The notes below the pieces were generated by a model. It ran no database searches, was not told the origin of the DNA, and saw nothing but the letters and a program-made list of their open reading frames with translations. Below, in pieces: positions 1 to 5,124 of a DNA stretch of 5,124 nucleotides. Made by a program: the position numbers and the translations under genes. Positions within the stretch are counted from its first letter, which is position 1, and each line of letters starts with the position of its first letter. The stretch is from Candidatus Dadabacteria bacterium. Lineage in GTDB: Bacteria; Bdellovibrionota_C; UBA2361; J135. Location of the stretch: the NCBI GenBank assembly GCA_003694225.1, contig RFKT01000140.1:1-5124 (forward strand), in the 5' to 3' direction.

Positions 1-958
1 CCCCAGCCTTTTTTGTGAGTTCAGTCTTATCTGGATGGTTTACCACTACGGATGCTTGCCCGATAATGGCCTGCAGGGCATTGTTAAAGTTGTGCGCAAC
101 TCCGGCTGCTAAAAGCCTTAACCCCTCTGCCTTTTGAAGCGCCGCTATCTCCCGCTCCATCTTAACTGACTCAGTAATGTCCGTCACATTGAAGAGAAGG
201 CCTTGAGTTATCTCTCGTGAAATAAGCGGGGTAATTTCGAGGTTAAACACAGTTTCTTCTAAAGCAATTCGTGAGTGATAGTGAGAGACAGATCCTTCAA
301 GGATATTGTCCATAATGTTGGCATAGTTTTCAGCCAGTTCGGAATCCGAAAAGCAGTCAAGAAGGGGACGTCCTATTTTTAATAAGCTAAACTTAAACCC
401 TTCGTCCCCAAAGTTAAAGGTAAGCTTGCCCGGCTTCCTATTTATCCTAAGAAGCCGCTTGTCTCTGTCTACGGTAAAAACAAGGGCGGGAAATGCTGAG
501 ATCACACTTTGAACCGAATCCGGCCCTGCAATAAAAGAGGTCTCCCCTGTAAACTCATCAGAAAGATCTATGATAATTCCTTCAAACAGCTCTTCGCCGT
601 TAACCTTTCTAAGCCCTGCCCTGCAGTGCAGCCATCTGGTTTCATCAGTGTCAGGGCGTATCCACCGATAGGTTGCCCGATAAGGCGACTTTCCCTTAAG
701 AGCTTCCTCTAGGTCCGTAAGCAGCAAGTATCTGTCATCAGGATGGACGTGCCGCATAAAAAGATTTCCGTCCCTTGCTATCTCTATATCTTTAACTCCT
801 AAGACCTGTTCCGCATTTTCACTCCATGCAATTAATGTTTTATAGGAAGGGGAGTAGGAGAAGATAAAAATTGAAGAGCGGGTTACCAGGGCGTCAATAA
901 TATCCGCTCCCTGTGGGGCTGTAGAATCAAACTGTCTGGATGGGGTAAACTGCCTCAA
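1..958 (-). CDS. PAS-domain sensor histidine kinase, N-terminal part (cut by window edge)
   Basis: This is the N-terminal 319 residues of a two-component sensor kinase; the gene continues past the left edge. The frame is open without interruption from a TTG at 958-956. An in-frame TAG lies two codons upstream and the first in-frame ATG is far inside (codon 68), so TTG is the best start; a GGGGA (969-973) lies about 10 bases before it. Residues about 30-132 look like a PAS_3-type sensor fold with HPDDR (72-76) and a C-terminal RWL..RAGL strand. Residues about 148-262 look like a second, more divergent PAS ending in FNVTDITE. A short helical linker (KMEREIAALQKAEGLRLL) leads to a histidine box, AAGVAHNFNNALQAIIG, with the likely phosphorylated His289. 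This box resembles the AHDFNN type common in hybrid kinases. No membrane segment or signal peptide is visible, so a cytosolic sensor is inferred. The ATP-binding domain and any receiver domain lie outside the window. The signal sensed is unknown. Confidence 0.88.
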   Translation of the reverse strand, partial: MRQFTPSRQFDSTAPQGADIIDALVTRSSIFIFSYSPSYKTLIAWSENAEQVLGVKDIEIARDGNLFMRHVHPDDRYLLLTDLEEALKGKSPYRATYRWIRPDTDETRWLHCRAGLRKVNGEELFEGIIIDLSDEFTGETSFIAGPDSVQSVISAFPALVFTVDRDKRLLRINRKPGKLTFNFGDEGFKFSLLKIGRPLLDCFSDSELAENYANIMDNILEGSVSHYHSRIALEETVFNLEITPLISREITQGLLFNVTDITESVKMEREIAALQKAEGLRLLAAGVAHNFNNALQAIIGQASVVVNHPDKTELTKKAG

Positions 959-992
959 CTTCTATATTTCCCCGCTGGATACCTTTGCCTTA

Positions 993-1022
993 TTGGATTA
1001 TATCTGATAGTTGGGTTATACC
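993..1022 (+). promoter_or_regulatory. Candidate promoter for the glycosyltransferase gene
   Basis: TTGGAT (993-998) and TATACC (1017-1022) are separated by 18 bases. They match the sigma-70 -35 and -10 consensus at three and four of six positions. Transcription would begin near 1029, about 50 bases before the ATG at 1080. The -35 overlaps the opposing TATAAT at 997-1002, so the two divergent genes may compete for polymerase. This is a by-eye match in AT-rich DNA and could be chance. Confidence 0.25.
997..1002 (-). promoter_or_regulatory. Candidate -10 element for the histidine kinase gene
   Basis: The minus strand reads a perfect TATAAT here, about 39 bases upstream of the TTG start of the kinase gene. 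That would give a leader of roughly 30 bases. No good -35 hexamer is found 16-18 bases upstream, so the element is suggestive only. Confidence 0.35.
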
Positions 1023-1079
1023 GAAACGAAAAATTACTGTAAGAGAATTTTGCTAACCTGTTAATATTTGTTGGTATAT

Positions 1080-2228
1080 ATGAGCTCACCCCTTCACGTC
1101 GCTATTATGGGAACACGCGGCATACCAGCCTCTTACGGAGGCTTTGAGACCTTTGCCGAAAAACTTTCATTGAGGCTTGTAAAACGCGGATATAAGGTAA
1201 CAGTGTATTGCAGGAGGTTTTTCGGCAAACAGGTTGACAACCCCGCAGAGTACAAAGGCGTTAGGCTTATCCATTCTCCGACAGTGCGCCACAAGTATTT
1301 TGAAACTCCTGTCCATGCCTTAATATCTTTTCTCTCTTTATGGCGTGAAAGGTATGATGTTGTGCTCTTGTGCAATGGGGCAAACAGCCCTTTTGCTTGG
1401 ATTGTGAGGGTAATGGGAATACCACTTGTTATTAATGTAGATGGAATAGAGCGAAAAAGGGCTAAGTGGGGGCTGGCCGGCAGATTATGGTATGCGTTGG
1501 GAGAGAGGTGTTCTGTATGGTTTGCTAATAAGATTGTGGCGGATGCGCAGGTAATAAGCGATTATTATATGAAACGCTATGGAACCAAATCGGCTGTTAT
1601 AGCCTATGGCGGTGAGGTGGAAAAGCCGCAAAAGACAGGATTCTTAGATGAAATAGGAGTTGAAAAGGGGAGGTATATTTTATATGTAAGCAGGCTGGAG
1701 CCGGAGAATAATGCGCTTGGGGTTATAGAGGCTTATGGAATGTCTAATCTTACACTCCCCCTCGTTATTGTTGGAGATGCTCCTTACGCAGATCTCTATA
1801 AGAAACAACTCCATGAAAGGGCGAATAAGATATCAGTCTCTACTTCAAAGAAGGTAATTTTTACAGGATTCCAATTTGGGGATCCATACCGTGAGCTTAG
1901 ATCCCACTGCACGCTTTATGTGCAGGCAACTGAGGTTGGCGGCACTCATCCTGCCTTAGTCGAGGCAATGGCATATGGAAATGCTATTATAGCCAATGAT
2001 GTTCCGGAACATAGGGAGGTGCTTGGAGACAGCGGAGAATATTATCCGAAAAATAATTTTACAGCCTTAGCCAAAAAAATGGAGGAACTGTGTAAAGACG
2101 GCGATAGGCGGAAAGTTCTTGGCGATTCTGCAAGAAGGCGCGCCATGTCCATTTATAGTTGGGACGGAATTGTCGATCAATATGAAGAGCTTTTTAATGA
2201 GATCTGCCAATACAGCGGGGATCTTTAA
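1080..2228 (+). CDS. Glycosyltransferase, GT-B fold, DUF1972/rhamnosyltransferase type
   Basis: The product is 382 residues from ATG 1080. It probably transfers a sugar from a nucleotide donor to a growing surface polysaccharide or lipid-linked glycan on the cytoplasmic face of the membrane. The N-terminal domain has the DUF1972 signature IMGTRGIPASYGGFETFAEK (residues 9-28), seen in rhamnosyltransferases such as pneumococcal Cps2T. The C-terminal GT-B donor domain shows YILYVSRLEPENN (199-211), VIVGDAPY (229-236), FTGF (261-264) and VGGTHPALVEAMAYG (286-300), the counterpart of the family VGGTNPxLxEA motif. There is no signal peptide or membrane helix. TTG codons at 1068 and 1071 are also in frame, but ATG 1080 puts the first beta strand at the usual distance from the N-terminus; ATG 1107 would remove it. 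No Shine-Dalgarno sequence is visible before ATG 1080. The gene converges on the tRNA and is read opposite to the RmlC-like gene. Family assignment is firm; donor and acceptor are not known, and rhamnose is only an inference. Confidence 0.9.
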   Translation: MSSPLHVAIMGTRGIPASYGGFETFAEKLSLRLVKRGYKVTVYCRRFFGKQVDNPAEYKGVRLIHSPTVRHKYFETPVHALISFLSLWRERYDVVLLCNGANSPFAWIVRVMGIPLVINVDGIERKRAKWGLAGRLWYALGERCSVWFANKIVADAQVISDYYMKRYGTKSAVIAYGGEVEKPQKTGFLDEIGVEKGRYILYVSRLEPENNALGVIEAYGMSNLTLPLVIVGDAPYADLYKKQLHERANKISVSTSKKVIFTGFQFGDPYRELRSHCTLYVQATEVGGTHPALVEAMAYGNAIIANDVPEHREVLGDSGEYYPKNNFTALAKKMEELCKDGDRRKVLGDSARRRAMSIYSWDGIVDQYEELFNEICQYSGDL

Positions 2229-2262
2229 GGCAATAATTGGATGAAAAAGATTGCGGGGGAGC

Positions 2263-2271
2263 AAAAAAGAA
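2263..2271 (-). terminator. T-rich tract just after the tRNA, possible terminator
   Basis: On the minus strand the discriminator base of the tRNA runs directly into TTCTTTTTT. The GC-rich acceptor stem (GCCACCC/GGGTGGC) followed by a U-tract resembles an intrinsic terminator in which the tRNA end itself supplies the stem. No separate hairpin is present in the 42 bases before the convergent glycosyltransferase stop. The tract could equally be just a 3' trailer processed by nucleases. Confidence 0.35.
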
Positions 2272-2343
2272 GCCACCCAGCGGGATCGAACCGCTGACCT
2301 GCTGATTACGAATCAGCCGCTCTACCAACTGAGCTAGGGTGGC
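2271..2343 (-). tRNA. tRNA-Thr (anticodon CGU)
   Basis: A complete 73-base cloverleaf can be folded on the minus strand. The acceptor is GCCACCC/GGGUGGC with discriminator U. The D arm is GCUC-AGUUGGUA-GAGC. The anticodon stem is GCUGA/UCAGC with loop UUCGUAA. The variable loop is five bases (AGGUC), and the T arm is AGCGG-UUCGAUC-CCGCU. With U33 in place the anticodon is CGU, which reads the threonine codon ACG. Position 37 is A, as required for t6A modification. CCA is not encoded (UCU follows the acceptor stem), so it must be added by the CCA-adding enzyme. The 5' end is 25 bases after the stop of the RmlC-like gene on the same strand, leaving little room for a promoter of its own. Co-transcription with the upstream genes is therefore likely. 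Confidence 0.97.
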
Positions 2344-2368
2344 AGAAGTTTCCTGTTGTCATGCAAAC

Positions 2369-2905
2369 TTATTTTGGCTCAAAAAACCTCCTATCCTGTT
2401 CACTAGTAATCGGATTTTCACCCCAATCGTGTTGAACAGGCCCCTTGTCAAAGGGAAACCTCCCTTCGTCATTGGGATCATAAGTTCTACTTGTAATATA
2501 CATCAAATGGGCTGTATCGCTATAGACCCTACAGCCGTGAAGCACTCCTGGCGGTATCCTTACACACACTTCGTGCGCTTCAGGGTATAGCACCGAGTCG
2601 CCCATAAAAAACTCCAGCTTCACCCCATAAGTCGGGCTCTCTTTGCGATTGTCATATAAGACAGTCAAGACCTTCCCTATTGGAACGTACCACCAGTCAG
2701 TTTGCTTTGCATGATAGTGCCACGCCTTTACTACATCTTTGACCATCCTGCTGTGGCTCCACTGGGCGAAACCGCCTTCGCCAAAAAACTCATCGGTAAC
2801 TCGTATAATTTCCCTAAAAAATCCCCTATTGTCTCCGTGGGAAACGAGCTTTTTGATTATAACGCCATCTATCTCATTATCTTGCGGCAAGACATGCTGT
2901 GTCAT
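2369..2905 (-). CDS. RmlC-like dTDP-4-dehydrorhamnose 3,5-epimerase family protein
   Basis: The product is 178 residues, the usual length of the cupin-fold RmlC family. RmlC epimerises C3 and C5 of dTDP-4-keto-6-deoxyglucose in the cytosol on the way to dTDP-L-rhamnose. Visible family features in order are GDNRGFF (24-30), FAQWSHS (46-52), VKAWHYH (59-65) with the likely catalytic His63, YDNRKESPTYG (84-94), IPPGVLHG (117-124), YITSRTYDP (136-144), and SEQDR (168-172) with Asp171 where the His-Asp dyad partner is expected. The canonical RGLHYQ motif reads KAWHYH here, so the usual Arg and Gln are replaced by Lys and His. The protein is therefore a divergent relative whose exact substrate and reaction are uncertain; another keto-sugar epimerase or isomerase is possible. 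The ATG overlaps the sua5 stop as ATGA, and a strong Shine-Dalgarno sits inside the end of sua5, indicating translational coupling. The tRNA gene follows after 25 bases. Confidence 0.88.
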   Translation of the reverse strand: MTQHVLPQDNEIDGVIIKKLVSHGDNRGFFREIIRVTDEFFGEGGFAQWSHSRMVKDVVKAWHYHAKQTDWWYVPIGKVLTVLYDNRKESPTYGVKLEFFMGDSVLYPEAHEVCVRIPPGVLHGCRVYSDTAHLMYITSRTYDPNDEGRFPFDKGPVQHDWGENPITSEQDRRFFEPK

Positions 2906-3876
2906 TTGGCAGCTCTCCTTAACCTATCCATTATCGCTGTTCCTAAGTCACTCTCTTCGCAGGTATCTACAACAATAAAATCAAGCCCCATAGAATCCTG
3001 CTCCCGCAAGGCTTTATACAGTTTTGAGGCTACTTCTTCAAGCTCTCCTGTAGGGCTAAGAAGAGAAACAGTTCGAAATTGCTGCAGGTCAAGTTTTGGA
3101 TCTGCCCTAAAGGCTATATATCCGGCATTGCTTACAGAAGCGGCCGGAGGAAGGGAAGTTTTAAGCACAATAGGGGTATGTGGGGCATAGTGTTTTTTTA
3201 ACATACCTGGCGATTCAGGCCGTTTGGGCTCTGTTTCTGATGGCAGTTGAATTTCTAAACCTAATTTTTCGCAGATCTGCTCTGCAGTTATATATCCCGG
3301 GCGGAGAATTTTTGGAGGATCGGTCACCAAAGAGAGGACTGTGGACTCAAGCCCAATTTCAGCGTCTCCTCCGTCAAGGATAATGCCAACCTGGGATCCG
3401 AAAGACTCGTAAACATGCTCTGCCGTAGTTGGGCTAACATATGAAAATATATTGGCGCTAGGTGCTGCAACGGGACAACGGCATTCCTCTAAAAGAGCGA
3501 GAGCAATCGGGTGGGATGGAATCCTTATCGCCACTGTGTTAAGTCCTCCAGTTGCGGCTTTTGAGATCCCTCCCTTGAGCTTCAACACAACCGAAAGTGG
3601 CCCCGGCCAGAATGAAGAGAGCTCCATCAGCCGCCTCTTTGTCATTTTGTCTGAGATATCAGCATACCTTCCTATGTGTGAAGGGTCCGGCAAGTGGACT
3701 ATAAGCGGATTGTAGGAAGGTCTTTTTTTTATGTGAAATATCTTCTTTACAGCCTCTTCGTTCGCTGCATCGGCCCCTAATCCGTAAACCGTTTCGGTCG
3801 GGAATGACACGACATTTCCACTTCTAATCTCTTGAGCGGCTTTGGATATATTGCGCGAAGTGGGCTTTAAGATCAT
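2902..3876 (-). CDS. sua5: Threonylcarbamoyl-AMP synthase, two-domain Sua5 type
   Basis: The product is 324 residues, matching the long Sua5 form (YrdC/TsaC catalytic domain plus Sua5 domain) rather than the roughly 190-residue TsaC form. It makes L-threonylcarbamoyl-AMP from threonine, bicarbonate and ATP in the cytosol. The TsaD complex uses this to form t6A at A37 of ANN-decoding tRNAs. The YrdC domain (about 8-200) shows FPTETVYGLGADA (25-37), KKRPSYNPLIVH (50-61), WPGPLSVVL (90-98), VAIRIPSHP (115-123), PVAAPSAN (135-142), LDGG (167-170), ESTV (177-180) and ILRPG (190-194). The linker SPGMLKKHYAPHTP (222-235) is the conserved segment that closes over the active site. The C-terminal Sua5 domain ends in the typical LGTAIMDRLRRAA (311-323). 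ATG 3876 fits the family N-terminus, although no Shine-Dalgarno is seen before it. It is the first gene of a likely sua5/RmlC-like/tRNA-Thr unit, with an extended -10 promoter about 40 bases upstream. Confidence 0.96.
   Translation of the reverse strand: MILKPTSRNISKAAQEIRSGNVVSFPTETVYGLGADAANEEAVKKIFHIKKRPSYNPLIVHLPDPSHIGRYADISDKMTKRRLMELSSFWPGPLSVVLKLKGGISKAATGGLNTVAIRIPSHPIALALLEECRCPVAAPSANIFSYVSPTTAEHVYESFGSQVGIILDGGDAEIGLESTVLSLVTDPPKILRPGYITAEQICEKLGLEIQLPSETEPKRPESPGMLKKHYAPHTPIVLKTSLPPAASVSNAGYIAFRADPKLDLQQFRTVSLLSPTGELEEVASKLYKALREQDSMGLDFIVVDTCEESDLGTAIMDRLRRAAK
2913..2920 (-). promoter_or_regulatory. Shine-Dalgarno of the RmlC-like gene
   Basis: AAGGAGAG on the minus strand ends seven bases before the ATG at 2905. 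It lies within the last codons of sua5 and is the clearest ribosome-binding site in the window. It supports both this start and coupled translation of the two overlapping genes. Confidence 0.8.
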
Positions 3877-3913
3877 TGCGAATATTACAGAAAAAGCTGT
3901 TCTAAGGGAAAAT

Positions 3914-3922
3914 ATTATAACA
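3914..3922 (-). promoter_or_regulatory. Extended -10 promoter for sua5
   Basis: The minus strand reads TGTTATAAT, a perfect TG-n-TATAAT extended -10. Transcription would start near 3907, giving a leader of about 30 bases before the sua5 ATG at 3876. No good -35 is present at 16-18 bases, which is normal for extended -10 promoters. It would drive sua5, the RmlC-like gene and probably the tRNA. Confidence 0.55.
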
Positions 3923-3951
3923 GCACATATTCAACCGTTTCGTTCATCTCT

Positions 3952-3981
3952 TTGGGCTCTATCACCCATATTCCTTATAAG
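3952..3981 (+). promoter_or_regulatory. Candidate promoter for isocitrate dehydrogenase
   Basis: TTGGGC (3952-3957) and TATAAG (3976-3981) lie 18 bases apart, matching the consensus at three and five of six positions. The -10 sits inside the palindrome CCTTATAAGG. Transcription would begin near 3988, leaving a leader of about 105 bases. This is the best plus-strand match I found, but it is a by-eye call; TATAGT at 4042-4047 is an alternative -10 without a -35. Confidence 0.3.
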
Positions 3982-4093
3982 GCACAGCCAGATTTTTGCG
4001 GCAAATTTTAACATTACTTTCTTTTTTTACCAAATTTCCTTTATAGTAGTCCTGGTGGAAATGATTGTTGTCGCATGGGGATAGAGATCTGGT

Positions 4094-5124
4094 GTGATTG
4101 ACGTGGTAATAATACCTGGGGACGGCATAGGCCCCGAAATCGTGGAGAGTGTAAAGTTTCTCTTTGAAAAAGCGTTGGTTCCGGTTAATTGGATTGAGGC
4201 GCAAGCCGGTGAGAGGGCGTATCGAGAAACGGGAAGTTGGCTTCCTGATGAAACGGTAGATTTAGTCAGGCGGTTCAAACTGGCTCTTAAGGGGCCTACT
4301 ACCACTCCTGCTGGAGGCGGTCACCGGAGTGTTAATGTAGCGCTAAGACAGAGGCTCGGGCTCTTTGCAAATGTCAGACCGGCTGTTAGTTTGCCCGGAA
4401 TAGAGACCAAATTTGGCAATATAGATCTTATTACAGTTAGAGAGAATGTTGAGGATACCTATAGCGGCATTGAATATATGAAGACCGCTGATGTTGCGTG
4501 GGGTATAAAACTCTCGACAAGGCCGGGAGCCCGGAGAGTTATAAGATACGCCTTTGAGTTTGCCAAGCAAAGGGGAAGGTCCAAAGTTACATGCGTTAAT
4601 AAGGCAAATATACACAAACTTACAGATGGAATCTTTTTGGAAACTTTTCGTGAGATTGCTTCAGAATACGAAGGGATAGAGGCAGACGAGAAATTTGTTG
4701 ATAATGCCTGTATGCAGATTGTGAGTGATCCATCGCGCTTTGATGTTATTGTTACCCCCAATCTGTACGGAGATATCATAAGCGACTTGATGGCCGGACT
4801 GGTTGGCGGCTTGGGAGTGACTCCCGCTGCGAATATCGGCGCTGATTGCGCTGTTTTTGAAGCTGTGCACGGCTCTGCGCCTGACATCGCTGGCAAGGGC
4901 ATAGCTAATCCAACAGCACTAATACTTTCTTCCTTGATGCTGTTAGACCATGCAGGGCTTTCTAACTACAGCGAGTATATTTATGCTGGACTGTGCGAAG
5001 CCCTTAAAAACGGCTGTTTTACGAAAGATTTAGGTGGAGATATGACTCTCATGGAGTTTACTGAGGCTGTTGCAGGCTTTTTTGATAGAGAGCATATGAC
5101 CTATAGCGGAAAGGCTCCATCAGG
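4094..5124 (+). CDS. Isocitrate dehydrogenase, NAD-type, C-terminus beyond window
   Basis: The first 343 residues of a decarboxylating dehydrogenase are present; the frame is still open at the right edge. It most likely oxidises isocitrate to 2-oxoglutarate and CO2 in the TCA cycle. Visible landmarks are IPGDGIGPEIV (7-17), KGPTTTP (66-72), RSVNVALRQ (78-86) with Ser79 and Asn81 as in isocitrate-binding enzymes, ANVRP (92-96), TVRENVEDTYSGIE (114-127) with catalytic Tyr123, NKANIHKL (169-176) with Lys170, and metal-binding Asp203, Asp227 and Asp231 in VDN and NLYGDIISD. HGSAPDIAGKGIANP (259-273) has Asp264-Ile265 where E. coli NADP enzyme has Lys344-Tyr345, implying NAD use. GTG 4094 is chosen because an in-frame TAG lies at 4082-4084 and the first strand starts directly after it; GGGGA at 4077-4081 is a somewhat distant ribosome site. 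Sequence style is closest to the Thermus/Rickettsia-like enzymes from memory. Isopropylmalate or homoisocitrate dehydrogenase is less likely, given the SxNVxLR motif. Confidence 0.9.
   Translation, partial: MIDVVIIPGDGIGPEIVESVKFLFEKALVPVNWIEAQAGERAYRETGSWLPDETVDLVRRFKLALKGPTTTPAGGGHRSVNVALRQRLGLFANVRPAVSLPGIETKFGNIDLITVRENVEDTYSGIEYMKTADVAWGIKLSTRPGARRVIRYAFEFAKQRGRSKVTCVNKANIHKLTDGIFLETFREIASEYEGIEADEKFVDNACMQIVSDPSRFDVIVTPNLYGDIISDLMAGLVGGLGVTPAANIGADCAVFEAVHGSAPDIAGKGIANPTALILSSLMLLDHAGLSNYSEYIYAGLCEALKNGCFTKDLGGDMTLMEFTEAVAGFFDREHMTYSGKAPS

Larger units (their letters stand above)
3877..4093. other. Divergent intergenic region between sua5 and isocitrate dehydrogenase
   Basis: These 217 AT-rich bases separate two genes read away from each other. 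They hold the extended -10 promoter for sua5 on the minus strand, a candidate plus-strand promoter around a perfect 10-base palindrome CCTTATAAGG (3973-3982), and T-rich stretches around 4000-4045. I see no RNA gene, riboswitch-like fold or convincing small gene. The short plus-strand reading frame ending in TAG at 4082-4084 begins inside sua5 antisense and is not credible. Confidence 0.6.

Noticed and set aside
509..712. 67-codon plus-strand reading frame
   Set aside because: It is antisense to the histidine kinase, which reads open across the whole of 1-958 with recognisable PAS features.
1068..1079. Earlier TTG starts for the glycosyltransferase
   Set aside because: They add only four codons, have no better ribosome site, and ATG 1080 already gives a family-typical N-terminus.
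2230..2254. GCAAT...ATTGC inverted repeat after the glycosyltransferase as a terminator
   Set aside because: The stem is only five weak pairs with a 15-base loop and no following T-run on the plus strand.
2271..2343. tRNA gene as an integration site for a mobile element
   Set aside because: No integrase, no repeated tRNA 3' fragment and no compositional break are visible on either side within the window.
2702..3190. 162-codon plus-strand reading frame
   Set aside because: It lies antisense across the overlap of sua5 and the RmlC-like gene, both of which have clear family motifs; it is a shadow frame.
3842..4084. 80-codon plus-strand reading frame with a hydrophobic end, in frame with and directly upstream of isocitrate dehydrogenase
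   Set aside because: It starts antisense inside sua5, has no ribosome site, resembles no family, and ends at TAG 4082-4084. The dehydrogenase's first beta strand begins right after its own GTG, so no N-terminal extension is missing.
4459..4902. 147-codon minus-strand reading frame
   Set aside because: It is a shadow of the isocitrate dehydrogenase, whose motifs run without a break through this stretch.

Overview
The window carries five protein genes and one tRNA gene on a bacterial chromosome of moderate GC content. No mobile element, phage gene or CRISPR array is visible. The genes are housekeeping or cell-surface functions. ATG, GTG and TTG starts all occur, the tRNA gene does not encode its CCA end, and Shine-Dalgarno sequences are absent or weak before several genes. 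This fits a bacterium, possibly a poorly studied lineage, but I cannot name a phylum from the sequence.

Layout. From the left edge to 958 (minus strand) lies the N-terminal 319 residues of a PAS-domain sensor histidine kinase. It is cut off by the window edge just after its phospho-acceptor histidine box. A 121-base divergent intergenic region separates it from a plus-strand glycosyltransferase of the DUF1972/rhamnosyltransferase type (1080-2228). Converging on that gene is a minus-strand block read right to left. It comprises a two-domain Sua5-type threonylcarbamoyl-AMP synthase (3876-2902), a divergent RmlC-like sugar epimerase (2905-2369, overlapping the previous stop by four bases), and tRNA-Thr(CGU) (2343-2271) only 25 bases further on. 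A second divergent intergenic region (3877-4093) leads to a plus-strand isocitrate dehydrogenase of the NAD-type decarboxylating dehydrogenase family, which runs off the right edge.

How they may work together. Sua5 makes the activated threonylcarbamoyl group used for t6A37 in tRNAs that read ANN codons. The tRNA-Thr(CGU) at the end of the same block is one such tRNA and has A at position 37, so enzyme and substrate may share a transcript. The RmlC-like protein and the glycosyltransferase both suggest deoxysugar use in a surface glycan, but the other rhamnose genes are not in the window. The isocitrate dehydrogenase is central metabolism and the kinase is signalling; neither has an evident link to its neighbours. 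I see no clear new biological system. The points most worth checking are the sua5/tRNA-Thr arrangement and the altered active-site motif of the RmlC-like protein.
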